Shown here: one piece after another, positions 36,075 through 44,061 of the stretch | Layout of the letters: the number at the start of each line of letters is the position of its first letter | How positions within the stretch are numbered: the stretch's first letter is position 1 | NCBI GenBank assembly: GCA_016196065.1 | Contig: JACPYL010000010.1 | Coordinates: forward strand, 620,001-684,000 | DNA: 64,000 bases | DNA from: Acidobacteriota bacterium | GTDB lineage: Bacteria; Acidobacteriota; Terriglobia; Terriglobales; Acidobacteriaceae | Reading direction: 5' to 3' | Translations under genes and position numbers: made by a program | The notes under the pieces: generated by a model | What the model saw: the letters and a program-made list of their open reading frames with translations, nothing else | The model's database searches: none | What the model was told of the DNA's origin: nothing

Positions 36075-37364
36075 GTGTCGAATAAAGCGAAGCCGGGAAT
36101 TTACGTTGCCTGGAAGACGGTAACGTACCGCAGCGTCTTTCTGATGCTGTTAGGCGGAGCCTTGATCCTTTTTGCGGCGATGCACTTCGCATTTCCGCAA
36201 TTCACCGATTCCGGAATGAAAGCGGTAGGGGGTTTTACGACCTCGCTGCTTGAAAAAGTTGCCGGGCTCGCGCCTCCAATCCAGAAAACCTCCGCAGCAG
36301 TTTCTCAGCAGGCGCATTTCACGGCTCTCGATGGAACCATCCGCGTCCGCAAAGCGAACGGCAACAGTTGGATCAAAGCGGATTACAACGTCCCACTCGA
36401 AAAGGGAGACGTTGTACAGACCGGCGCCGAGGGAATGGCGAAGGTTGTGTTCAACGACGGCACGAACTACACCGTGAAGCAGGATTCGCTGATCGTGATT
36501 GAAGAAAACTCCGCGAACGATCAGCAGCAGACCAACGTTTCGGTGGCGGTAACGACAGGCACCGTCGATCTGACGACCGCGACGTATGTGCAGGGATCGA
36601 AATCGCAGGTCATCGTTGCGGGAGCGAAGGCTTCACTGGCTCCGGATTCGTCGGCGATGGTGCGCAACGATCCGCGATCCGACCAGCACGAAATTCTGGT
36701 GAAGAAGGGCAGCGGCGACATCGAGCGCAATGGCGAGGTGGTCAAGCTGTCGAACTGGGAGAAGGTCAGTTTTCAAGTTGCGTCCAAGAGCATGGATAAA
36801 GGTAAGGAAGTCGGGCCACCGACTCCGATGGCGCCAGGAAACATGATGCCGATCTTTATCACCGAGGGCGAAAAGTCGAAAGATGTGGAGTTTAACTGGA
36901 CCGCGATGGCGGGCGCAGTGGGATACCGGCTGCGCATTTCGCACAATCCTTACTTCTCGTCGCTGCTGCTGGACCGAAAAGTAGAAAGTCCGAATGTGAT
37001 GGTGACGGGACTGGGGCAGGGCGCGTACTACTGGGATATCCAGTCCTATGACGCGGCGGGTAAAGAATCGGTGGAGAGCGAAAAGAACCGGTTCACGATT
37101 ATTCCGCGAGCAAAAGAAAAGGTAGAACTTTCGCTGGACCTCGATCCTTTCATCCAGCATGGGCACGTGATCGAGGTGCAAGGCAAGACCGAGGGTGGTG
37201 CGCGGGTGATGGTCAACGGCAGGGAAGTGCCGATTGTTGCCGATGATGGGTCATTCCACTATTTCACTCCACCGCTGCCGAACGGCGAGAATATGATTAC
37301 GGTGACGGCGCAAAATTCCAAGGGCGGTGTGAATACCCGTCAGGAAAAAATCGTCATCCAGTAG
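36075..37364 (+). CDS. Membrane-anchored FecR-domain protein with FN3/Ig-like modules
   Basis: A 429-residue protein with a short cytosolic N terminus, a membrane helix at ~19-40 and a large outer part. The FecR-type domain (~85-235) shows VPLEKGDVVQTGAEGMAKVV and FNDGTNYTVKQDS. A fibronectin-like domain (~275-345) and a final Ig-like domain (~350-429, GHVIEVQGKTEGGARVMVNG) follow. It is not the sigma-regulator type of FecR, as no sigma-factor gene is near. Its place 101 bases ahead of mreB suggests an envelope role. GTG start at 36075 with GGGCGAGG upstream. Confidence 0.85.
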   Translation: MSNKAKPGIYVAWKTVTYRSVFLMLLGGALILFAAMHFAFPQFTDSGMKAVGGFTTSLLEKVAGLAPPIQKTSAAVSQQAHFTALDGTIRVRKANGNSWIKADYNVPLEKGDVVQTGAEGMAKVVFNDGTNYTVKQDSLIVIEENSANDQQQTNVSVAVTTGTVDLTTATYVQGSKSQVIVAGAKASLAPDSSAMVRNDPRSDQHEILVKKGSGDIERNGEVVKLSNWEKVSFQVASKSMDKGKEVGPPTPMAPGNMMPIFITEGEKSKDVEFNWTAMAGAVGYRLRISHNPYFSSLLLDRKVESPNVMVTGLGQGAYYWDIQSYDAAGKESVESEKNRFTIIPRAKEKVELSLDLDPFIQHGHVIEVQGKTEGGARVMVNGREVPIVADDGSFHYFTPPLPNGENMITVTAQNSKGGVNTRQEKIVIQ

Positions 37365-37465
37365 CGATTTTGATGTTCAGCACAAGCGAGTGGCAGCCGG
37401 GGCGAGCGGTTTGTCTGAATATCCAATAAAATAGGGGAACAGCCCAAAAAGAGAGAAGTACTCCC

Positions 37466-38530
37466 ATGTCAAACAACGGGTTTCATAACGGAGCCTCGCG
37501 CTTTCATAATTTGCGTTCGCTGTTCAGTATGTTCTCCAGCGATCTGGCAATCGATCTCGGCACGGCCAACACACTGGTGTACGCGCGCGGCAAAGGGATC
37601 GTCGTCAACGAACCTTCCATTGTCGCGCTCAACAAGAACACCAATGAAGTGGAAGCCGTCGGCAAAGAAGCGAAAGAGATGCTCGGCCGCACGCCCGGCA
37701 ACATCGTCGCCATCAAGCCGATGAAAGATGGCGTCATCGCCGACTTCAAAGTCACCGAGAAGATGTTGAACTACTTTATTCAGAAAGCGCACAACCGCAA
37801 GATGCTGGTGCACCCGCGCATTGTGATCGGCGTGCCTTCGGAAATCACTCAGGTAGAAAAGCGCGCGGTCATGGATTCGGCGTATCGCGCGAAAGCCAGC
37901 GAAGTGTATCTCGTGGAACAGGCGATGGTGGCGGCGATCGGTGCGGGACTCCCTATCACCGAACCGAGCGGCAACATGGTTGTCGACATCGGCGGCGGTA
38001 CGACTGATATCGCGGTCATTTCCTTGAGCGGCATCGTGTATTCGCGGTCCGTGCGGATGGCGGGTAATCAGATGGATGAAGCCATCATGAATTACCTGAA
38101 GCGCAAATATAACCTGCTGGTCGGCGAACGTACCGCCGAACAGATCAAGATGGAAATTGGATCGGCGTATCCGCTCGACAAGCCGCTCACGATGGAAATC
38201 AAAGGGCGCAACCTGATTGAAGGCGTGCCCAAGACGATCACCGTGGATGACAGCGAAATTCGCGAAGCACTCAGCGAGTGCGTATCGACGATCATGAACG
38301 CTGTCCGCGTGGCGCTCGAACGTACGCCGCCGGAACTTTCGGCCGACATCAGCGATCGCGGCATCGTGCTCACAGGGGGCGGCGCGCTGATCAAGAATCT
38401 CGACAAGCGAATCCGCGAAGAAACCGGACTACCGGTTTCGATTGCGGACGATCCCTTGTGCAGCGTGGTGTTGGGGACCGGCAAGATGCTTTCGGATTTC
38501 AAGCTGCTGCGCAAGATTTCGATCGAATAA
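37466..38530 (+). CDS. mreB: Rod-shape determining protein MreB
   Basis: A 354-residue actin-like protein that forms short filaments under the membrane and directs side-wall synthesis. The nucleotide motifs are [12 protein letters not shown] (phosphate 1), [16 protein letters not shown] (phosphate 2) and [11 protein letters not shown] (adenosine). The N-terminal ~20 residues are longer than in E. coli and include [16 protein letters not shown], which may serve as the membrane-binding helix. The ATG at 37466 has AGAGAG upstream. mreC and mreD follow on the same strand; the 135-base gap to mreC contains repeats. Confidence 0.97.
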   Translation: MSNNGFHNGASRFHNLRSLFSMFSSDLAIDLGTANTLVYARGKGIVVNEPSIVALNKNTNEVEAVGKEAKEMLGRTPGNIVAIKPMKDGVIADFKVTEKMLNYFIQKAHNRKMLVHPRIVIGVPSEITQVEKRAVMDSAYRAKASEVYLVEQAMVAAIGAGLPITEPSGNMVVDIGGGTTDIAVISLSGIVYSRSVRMAGNQMDEAIMNYLKRKYNLLVGERTAEQIKMEIGSAYPLDKPLTMEIKGRNLIEGVPKTITVDDSEIREALSECVSTIMNAVRVALERTPPELSADISDRGIVLTGGGALIKNLDKRIREETGLPVSIADDPLCSVVLGTGKMLSDFKLLRKISIE

Positions 38531-38536
38531 GGGCGC

Positions 38537-38660
38537 TGCGAGCTTCGGGCTCCGAGCTTCGAGCGAGCAACAGCAGGTCCTTCGCTTCGCTCAGGATGAC
38601 AATTCTTGAGGATGGCGGTTCGCAGAGAACTAACAACTAGCCACTGACCACTCTCCACTG
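38537..38660. repeat. Three repeat elements in the mreB-mreC gap
   Basis: In order: a GCGAGCTTCGGGCTCCGAGC element (38537-38566), a GGATGACA-type element (38574-38603: GGTCCTTCGCTTCGCTCAGG) and a CTAACAACTAGCCACTG element (38622-38660). Three families are thus placed side by side inside what should be one operon. Confidence 0.6.
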
Positions 38661-38665
38661 GTGTT

Positions 38666-39832
38666 ATGGAAACTGTCCTCGGCCGCTACCGGAATCTGAT
38701 TGTGCTGGTCGGAGTTTTATTCGTCCAGGTGCTGGGACTGGCCGTGCAGGTCAAGCGCACGACGGACACTGATTCCAGCCGTCTGATTCGCGTGTGGACG
38801 GTGGGAGCTATCACCCCACTGGAAAAGGCTCTGGTCTGGGTACAAAGTTCCACCGGCAATGTCTGGCATAACTATCTCTTTCTGCGTGGCGTGCGCGCGG
38901 AAAATCGAGATCTCAAACAGCAGATCGAGCAGATGCGCATCGACCAGGTCCGTCTGACTCAGGATGCGGACCAGGCGCGGCGTTTACAGGCGCTGCTCGC
39001 ATTCAAGGAACAATTCATTTCGCAAACCATGGCCGCCCAAGTCATTGGATCGACCGGCAGCGAGCAATCGCGCGCGATCTACATCGACAAGGGTGAACGG
39101 GACAACATCAAGAGCGACATGGCGGTGATCACTGCCGAGGGAGTCGTCGGGAAAGTGTTGCACGTCTACCGTTCAACATCGCTCGTGCTGCTGATCAGCG
39201 ATCAGACCAGCGGCGTCGGAGCGATCATGGAGAAGTCGCGTTTGCAGGGCATCCTGCGAGGGATGCCGTCCGGCGAAGTTGCTCTCGAACGAGTCATGAG
39301 CGATGAGCAGGTTCCGGCAGGAGAACTGGTGCTGACCAGCGGCGGAGACCGAATTTTTCCGAAAGGCCTGCCGATTGGACGCGTGGCGAGAGTGACTCCG
39401 GGGGGAGATCTCTTCCTCAATATCCAGGTAAGGCCGACGGCGGACTTGAGCAAACTCGAAGAAGTTCTGGTCGTCACCAAGATTGACGAGCGGCAGGCCG
39501 AGCCTGATCCCACCGGACCGTCGCGCGCCGCGGACATTTTGGCGGAGCGTCTGCCGACCGTGCCACCCAAGCCAGCGGATGCCGTCACGGGCGCGGCTCC
39601 CTCGCCAGGGGCAGCAGCGGGCAATACAGGACAGGCCAAACCGAAGACGGCGAATCCCGCCGGAGAAGGATCAGGGGCTGTGGTGACGCGGAAAGCAATT
39701 TCAACCGTACCGTCCGGTGGGACGAGTTCGCCTGCAGCATCAGGAACTGGCACTGAGAAAGCGCCGGCCAAAGCTGCCAAGCCCGCCACTGAACCGAAAC
39801 CGCAACCTCCAACTCAGGATAGTCCTCAATAA
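38666..39832 (+). CDS. mreC: Rod-shape determining protein MreC
   Basis: A 388-residue protein with a membrane helix near the N terminus (~10-28), a coiled-coil segment (~70-110, with ENRDLKQQIEQM) and a beta-rich periplasmic core (~115-275; QVIGSTGSEQSRAIYIDKGE, VGKVLHVYRSTSLVLLISD). MreC links MreB to the elongation machinery. From ~280 to the end lies an Ala/Pro/Lys-rich low-complexity tail of about 100 residues, longer than I would expect. The ATG at 38666 is used, with no strong ribosome site. Two bases or fewer separate its stop from mreD. Confidence 0.95.
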   Translation: METVLGRYRNLIVLVGVLFVQVLGLAVQVKRTTDTDSSRLIRVWTVGAITPLEKALVWVQSSTGNVWHNYLFLRGVRAENRDLKQQIEQMRIDQVRLTQDADQARRLQALLAFKEQFISQTMAAQVIGSTGSEQSRAIYIDKGERDNIKSDMAVITAEGVVGKVLHVYRSTSLVLLISDQTSGVGAIMEKSRLQGILRGMPSGEVALERVMSDEQVPAGELVLTSGGDRIFPKGLPIGRVARVTPGGDLFLNIQVRPTADLSKLEEVLVVTKIDERQAEPDPTGPSRAADILAERLPTVPPKPADAVTGAAPSPGAAAGNTGQAKPKTANPAGEGSGAVVTRKAISTVPSGGTSSPAASGTGTEKAPAKAAKPATEPKPQPPTQDSPQ

Positions 39833-39833
39833 C

Positions 39834-40355
39834 GTGGCCCTTACTTACACATCCGGCGAGCAGGTTGAGGTTTACCGTTTCGGTATTCCGGCGACCATCC
39901 TGATTCCGCTGACCGCAATTTTCTTGCAGGCATATTTGCCTCGCGGGCCGCTCCATTTTCTGACGATCTTCGATCTGCCACTCCTGGTGACGATCAGTTT
40001 CGCAATTGCCCGCCGTAGCCAGATGGCCGGAATTTTTACCGGTGCACTGATCGGAATTTTTCAAGACGCTCTCACCCATCAACCGATCGGACTCTACGGA
40101 ATCTCGAAGACCGTGATCGGATTCCTCGCGTCCTCGCTTGGCATCAAGCTGGATGTTGAAAACGCCGGGGCGCGCCTCCTGCTGACGCTAGTTTTTTACG
40201 TCGTCCACGAAGTGATCTACTTCACAATCGCTCGTGGACTCGTCACCCTCCACCTGGAATGGAGCTGGACTCACGAACTGGGATCGGCTGTCGCGAACGC
40301 GGTCCTCGGAGTCTTTCTGTACGCGCTGCTGGACCGATTGAAGCAGAGGACTTAG
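39834..40355 (+). CDS. mreD: Rod-shape determining protein MreD
   Basis: A 173-residue membrane protein with about five hydrophobic helices. The ILIPLTAIFLQAYLPR start and the GALIGIFQDALTHQPIGLYG region are family-typical. It partners MreC and the rod complex. The GTG at 39834 begins one base after the mreC stop, an arrangement that implies translational coupling; a longer frame starting inside mreC at 39717 adds a charged, unlikely leader. mrdA and rodA do not follow in this window. Confidence 0.93.
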   Translation: MALTYTSGEQVEVYRFGIPATILIPLTAIFLQAYLPRGPLHFLTIFDLPLLVTISFAIARRSQMAGIFTGALIGIFQDALTHQPIGLYGISKTVIGFLASSLGIKLDVENAGARLLLTLVFYVVHEVIYFTIARGLVTLHLEWSWTHELGSAVANAVLGVFLYALLDRLKQRT

Positions 40356-40356
40356 G

Positions 40357-40392
40357 AGCAGCTACTGGCTGCTGGCTACTAGCCACTAGCTG
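40357..40392. repeat. CTGGCTACTAGCCACTAGC repeat between mreD and the DUF92 gene
   Basis: GGCTGCTGGCTACTAGCCAC with the neighbouring CTAGC forms a short palindrome of the CTAGCCACTAG family. It lies between convergent genes and could end both transcripts, though no T tract is present. Confidence 0.5.
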
Positions 40393-40402
40393 ACCCTCCC
40401 GC

Positions 40403-41140
40403 CTACCTGCTGAGAACTAAACCTAAAACTGCTGCCGCGATCGTGCCGAAAAAATTTACTGCTTCGTTGCTCATCCATCCTTTACGTTGCAGCGTTGCTC
40501 CTAGCAGGCTGTCGAATAACATTCCCGCCAATCCTGCTGTGCATGGGATCCACAATTGCGATGTGGGGATCAGGCCGCCGAACGCGGCTACCGCGGTTAC
40601 TACGGCGCCGGCAATCATTCCCGCGAGGGTGCCGGAGATCGTGATGGCTCCGTCTGTGCCGGCGCGCACGCGCCGTCCGGTGGTGATCAAGAAAGCGGTG
40701 GGGCTGGAAGTCTGACCGATTTCGCTCGCAACTGTATCGGTGGCGGCTTCAGCGAGCGCGGCGATCACGGCGACAATCCATGCGCGAGTTCCGGTGACCG
40801 CGAAAGCGGCCGATGCCAGGGCCGGTATCGCAAGATTGGCGAGGACTTGACGCGCGTTGCGCCCATCGCCACGTTCGGCGACGCCGATGTCCTCCTTGCG
40901 GCGATATCCGAAGCGCGTGGAGACCCACGTCAATAGGAATAGTGCGGCCAGTGCCGCAAAGGCGACGGGTCCAACGCCGGCGAGGAGCAGGAGGCAGGTC
41001 GCTCCGCCGGCCAACATGCCGGAACGGGTGACTCCACGCAGAGCGCGGGCCAGTAGGGCGAAGCTGATCGTCACTGCCACCGCGATTGCGATGCGGCCAG
41101 GAGACGAAGTCCAGCTATACGCCAGATACAACTTCAGCAT
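40403..41140 (-). CDS. DUF92-family membrane protein
   Basis: A 245-residue protein with about seven hydrophobic helices, carrying the DUF92 signature (RSGMLAGGATCLLLLAG, then ALAEAATDTVASEIGQTSS and the VRAGTDGAITISGTLAG block). The plant relative VTE6 is a phytyl-phosphate kinase in tocopherol salvage; bacterial members are thought to be CTP-dependent polyprenyl-phosphate or similar kinases, so a lipid-phosphate role is possible. The ATG at 41140 has GAGG 7 bases upstream. No partner gene is adjacent. Confidence 0.85.
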   Translation of the reverse strand: MLKLYLAYSWTSSPGRIAIAVAVTISFALLARALRGVTRSGMLAGGATCLLLLAGVGPVAFAALAALFLLTWVSTRFGYRRKEDIGVAERGDGRNARQVLANLAIPALASAAFAVTGTRAWIVAVIAALAEAATDTVASEIGQTSSPTAFLITTGRRVRAGTDGAITISGTLAGMIAGAVVTAVAAFGGLIPTSQLWIPCTAGLAGMLFDSLLGATLQRKGWMSNEAVNFFGTIAAAVLGLVLSR

Positions 41141-41440
41141 CCAAAACCTCGATAGGAACGGTGCATTTGCAGTCTACAAGGCTCCGACCTACTATATTTC
41201 GGGCCGGCGTTGGGGCAACCGCTTCCTGTAGTGCTTGTCCTCTGGATTCGCCCCGTAATCTGGTGGTAGAGCCCCCAGGACAGTAGGCTACACTTCTGTA
41301 CGCTTGGCGGAGTTTTGTTTTTCTGCGATCGCGGGTTGCAACATCAAAATATTGCGTAGAGATGTGGCTCGCCGCGTCTCCTGTACGACCCGAGACGAGG
41401 CAAGCCTCGTCTCTACCTAAAAAGTCTTTGGGGTGACACG
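41141..41440. other. 300-base intergenic region with a perfect hairpin
   Basis: It divides the divergent DUF92 and Ku genes. The left part has no clear feature. At 41392-41413 GAGACGAGGC, loop AA, GCCTCGTCTC make a perfect 10-bp stem; a weaker copy (GAGATGTGGCTCGCCGCGTCTC) is at about 41359-41380. The hairpin lies 27 bases before the Ku start. Confidence 0.6.
41392..41413. repeat. Perfect GAGACGAGGC hairpin before Ku
   Basis: 10-bp stem with a 2-base AA core, i.e. a 22-base palindrome. It precedes the Ku start codon by 27 bases and is followed by TACCTAAAAAGT rather than a T tract, so it is not a usual terminator for either strand. Confidence 0.7.
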
Positions 41441-42262
41441 ATGGCAGCTTCGGTGTGGTCTGGATATCTGACGTTTGGACTTATCTCGATGCCCGTGCGT
41501 CTATTTTCCGGGGCGCGTAGTAATGGGATCTCGTTCAACATGCTGCATCGCACCGATCATCAGCGCGTGAAGCAGCAACTGTATTGTCCGGCGGACAACC
41601 AGGTGATCGAACGTTCGGATACGGTCAAGGGCTACGAGTATCGCAAGGACGAATACGTCATCATCGAACCGGAAGAGATCAAGAAGATCGAACCGAAGAC
41701 TGCCAAGACGATGGAAATCCTCGAATTCGTCAAGGCAAGCGACGTGGATCCTGTGTATTTCGAGTCGTCGTATTACATGACTCCGGAAGAGGCGGGACGG
41801 CGTCCGTACGCGCTGCTTACCAAGGCGCTTGAGGAAAGTGAATTCGTCGCCATCGCCAAGCTGACCATGCACAACCGCGAGTACACCGTGTTCCTGCGTC
41901 CGCACAAAGGCGGAATGATGCTGCACACGATGTACTACAAAGAGGAAGTGAAGGAAGTCGAATCGTTTGGCGCACCAGATGTAGAAATCAAAGACGCGGA
42001 ACTCAAAGTTGCGCACCAGTTGATCGAAGCGCTGGCGGGCGATTGGGATCCGGATAAATATCACGACTCCTTCCAGGAAAACCTGAAGAAGCTCATCGAA
42101 GCCAAGCTCGAGGGCGGAGAAGTGCAGGAAGTGGAGAAGCCGAAGAAGTTGGCGCCCGTGATCGACCTGATGGCGGCCCTGAAGGAAAGCCTGGCACAGA
42201 CGAAGAAGCCGGCGGCTTCGGAGAAGGAAGAGGTTCCGGCCAAGTCGCGGAAGAGCCGATAG
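41441..42262 (+). CDS. ku: Bacterial Ku, DNA end-binding protein
   Basis: A 273-residue homodimeric Ku that holds double-strand breaks for non-homologous end joining. The core is VWSGYLTFGLISMPVRLFSG at the start, LYCPADNQVIERSDTVKGYE, and the YYMTPEEAGRRPYALLTKAL and MLHTMYYKEEV regions. The C-terminal ~55 residues are Lys/Glu rich and variable, as in other Ku proteins, and recruit LigD. No ligD gene is in the window. The ATG at 41441 has GGGGTGA upstream. Confidence 0.96.
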   Translation: MAASVWSGYLTFGLISMPVRLFSGARSNGISFNMLHRTDHQRVKQQLYCPADNQVIERSDTVKGYEYRKDEYVIIEPEEIKKIEPKTAKTMEILEFVKASDVDPVYFESSYYMTPEEAGRRPYALLTKALEESEFVAIAKLTMHNREYTVFLRPHKGGMMLHTMYYKEEVKEVESFGAPDVEIKDAELKVAHQLIEALAGDWDPDKYHDSFQENLKKLIEAKLEGGEVQEVEKPKKLAPVIDLMAALKESLAQTKKPAASEKEEVPAKSRKSR

Positions 42263-42270
42263 CCGAAGAC

Positions 42271-42298
42271 GTCGTTCGCTTTTCGTCGTTCGCTTTTC
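42271..42298. repeat. 14-bp tandem repeat after Ku
   Basis: GTCGTTCGCTTTTC occurs twice in direct succession (42271-42284, 42285-42298). A degenerate opposite copy (GAAGGACGAACAGCAAAGGA) lies at about 42361-42380, giving a loose inverted arrangement with the first. Confidence 0.7.
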
Positions 42299-42480
42299 GC
42301 AATACCAGATGCTTTAGGAGCACCAACGCGCATCCAACATTCGGTGCGGGTGCTGAGGCGCGAAGGACGAACAGCAAAGGACGGGCGGCCAGCTCCGTTC
42401 GGCCCAATTTCCCCTTCTCCCGTCCTTCCCGCTACAATATCGGTTCCGTCTATCGGTGACCCTTTTTCAACGGAGTGCGA

Positions 42481-43884
42481 ATGAAGCGGTTTCTGTGGCT
42501 GTGCGTGATTGTGATTTTGTTCCTGATTTGTACGGGATGCGGCGACACTTTCCGTCCGGTGATTATTCCTAATCCGCCGAAATTTCCCGATCCCCGTGCC
42601 GCCCATTCGGTGGTGGCAATCAGCGACAACAATACCAACGGATCGCAGAGCGATCGCGGCAGCGTTACGGCGATCAACGTTTCCGGCGATACGGAGGTGG
42701 GAGTGGCCGATGTCGGCTTGGCTCCCGTCCACGCAGTGCAGCAGACCGCGAACCAGGTCCTGGTGGTCAATCATTCCGTGACCGGGGCAATCGGCGACTC
42801 ACTGACGAGAGTCACATTCTTCGGAACCCAGATTGCGAATACGAATACGATTGCCTTGCCGCCGGACTCCGCACCGAATTTCGTCGCGAGCACGGAGTCG
42901 GGTACGGCCTACGTTACGCTACCCAACTTTGTGCCCGACCCGATCAACAACCCAGGCGTCGTTGTACCCTCGTTGGCCGTGGTCAACACTGCGACCAGCA
43001 CAGTCGCGACGATTCCCGTGGGAGCCAGTCCGGTCGCAGTCGTTGAAACTCAAGATGCGAAGAAGATTTACGTGGCCAACAATGGCGATGGCACCATCAG
43101 CAACTTCAACACGATTGACCGGTCGCCCAGAAACCAAACTCCAATCGCGCTGAGTTCGGCGCCGCTTTGGATGGTCTCGCGTTCGGATAGCCAGCGCGTC
43201 TACGCATTGGAGGCGAACGGTTCCCTGGCGACATTAGACACGACAGCCACCGCCGGGCCTGACACTGTGACCGAATCGAGTGTTACGGCAGCCGGCGCGA
43301 AGTACATGGTGTACGACGGCCATTTGAACCGCTTGTACATACCTTCGGGCGCGGGGAATGTGCCTCAATTGGCGATCGTTGACGTGTCCTCGTCGCAACC
43401 ACCGGCTCCGCTAGTGGTTTCGATCCCAACCGTTCCACCTTCCGCGCGCGGCGCACAGGATCCGTGTGCAGCCACCGCCACAACTCCGCTGAATGTTGTG
43501 TCGGTGGCAGTTCTGCCCGATGGCAGCCGCATTTACGTCGGATCTTATTACGTCGATTCCGCGAGCAATATCTGTCCGCAAGTCACCGTGATCAATACTT
43601 CGAGCCACACCATCAAGACCGCGACGGCGGTCCCAGGATTCACGAGCTTGTTTCCTTCATCGCCCCCAATATGCGGGACGACAGCCTTCCGCTTCACGAT
43701 GGCCGCGGGCGGAGACAGTTCTCGCGTCTATCTCGCAAGCTGCGACGCGGGCAATGTCAATGTGGTGGATACCTCGACCGATACCTACTTGCTGAATCTG
43801 AAAGCTCCCGCAAGTTCGCGGCCGCCGAATAGTGACAACCAGCCGCCGCCTCAAAATCCGGTGTGGTTGATTGCGGGGCCGTAG
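42481..43884 (+). CDS. Lipoprotein with beta-propeller (YVTN-like) fold
   Basis: A 467-residue lipoprotein. The leader FLICTGC ends with the lipobox Cys at residue ~20, so it should be lipid-anchored. The mature part is built of repeats like DAKKIYVANNGDGTISNFNT, SDSQRVYALEANGSLATLDT, GSRIYVGSYYVDSAS and DSSRVYLASCDAGNVNVVDT, the pattern of YVTN/YncE propellers. Its ligand is unknown. The ATG at 42481 has GGAG six bases upstream; a GTG two codons earlier is less likely. It is followed by the exported 793-residue protein, 178 bases later. Confidence 0.85.
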   Translation: MKRFLWLCVIVILFLICTGCGDTFRPVIIPNPPKFPDPRAAHSVVAISDNNTNGSQSDRGSVTAINVSGDTEVGVADVGLAPVHAVQQTANQVLVVNHSVTGAIGDSLTRVTFFGTQIANTNTIALPPDSAPNFVASTESGTAYVTLPNFVPDPINNPGVVVPSLAVVNTATSTVATIPVGASPVAVVETQDAKKIYVANNGDGTISNFNTIDRSPRNQTPIALSSAPLWMVSRSDSQRVYALEANGSLATLDTTATAGPDTVTESSVTAAGAKYMVYDGHLNRLYIPSGAGNVPQLAIVDVSSSQPPAPLVVSIPTVPPSARGAQDPCAATATTPLNVVSVAVLPDGSRIYVGSYYVDSASNICPQVTVINTSSHTIKTATAVPGFTSLFPSSPPICGTTAFRFTMAAGGDSSRVYLASCDAGNVNVVDTSTDTYLLNLKAPASSRPPNSDNQPPPQNPVWLIAGP

Positions 43885-44061
43885 GGGACGAAGCTGGCCT
43901 GCACCCAGAAGAAGATCATTCCCGTCAATCATTGTGCTCTTTGCATTCACTTGCGCACGATTTCATGGTGCGCTCAAAACGAATCGTCAGACTTCGCTTG
44001 CGCTGAAGACCTCCGCCCCAGCGACGAAGTCACTGGTGCTGGATGTGTCCGGGGAGAAAAC

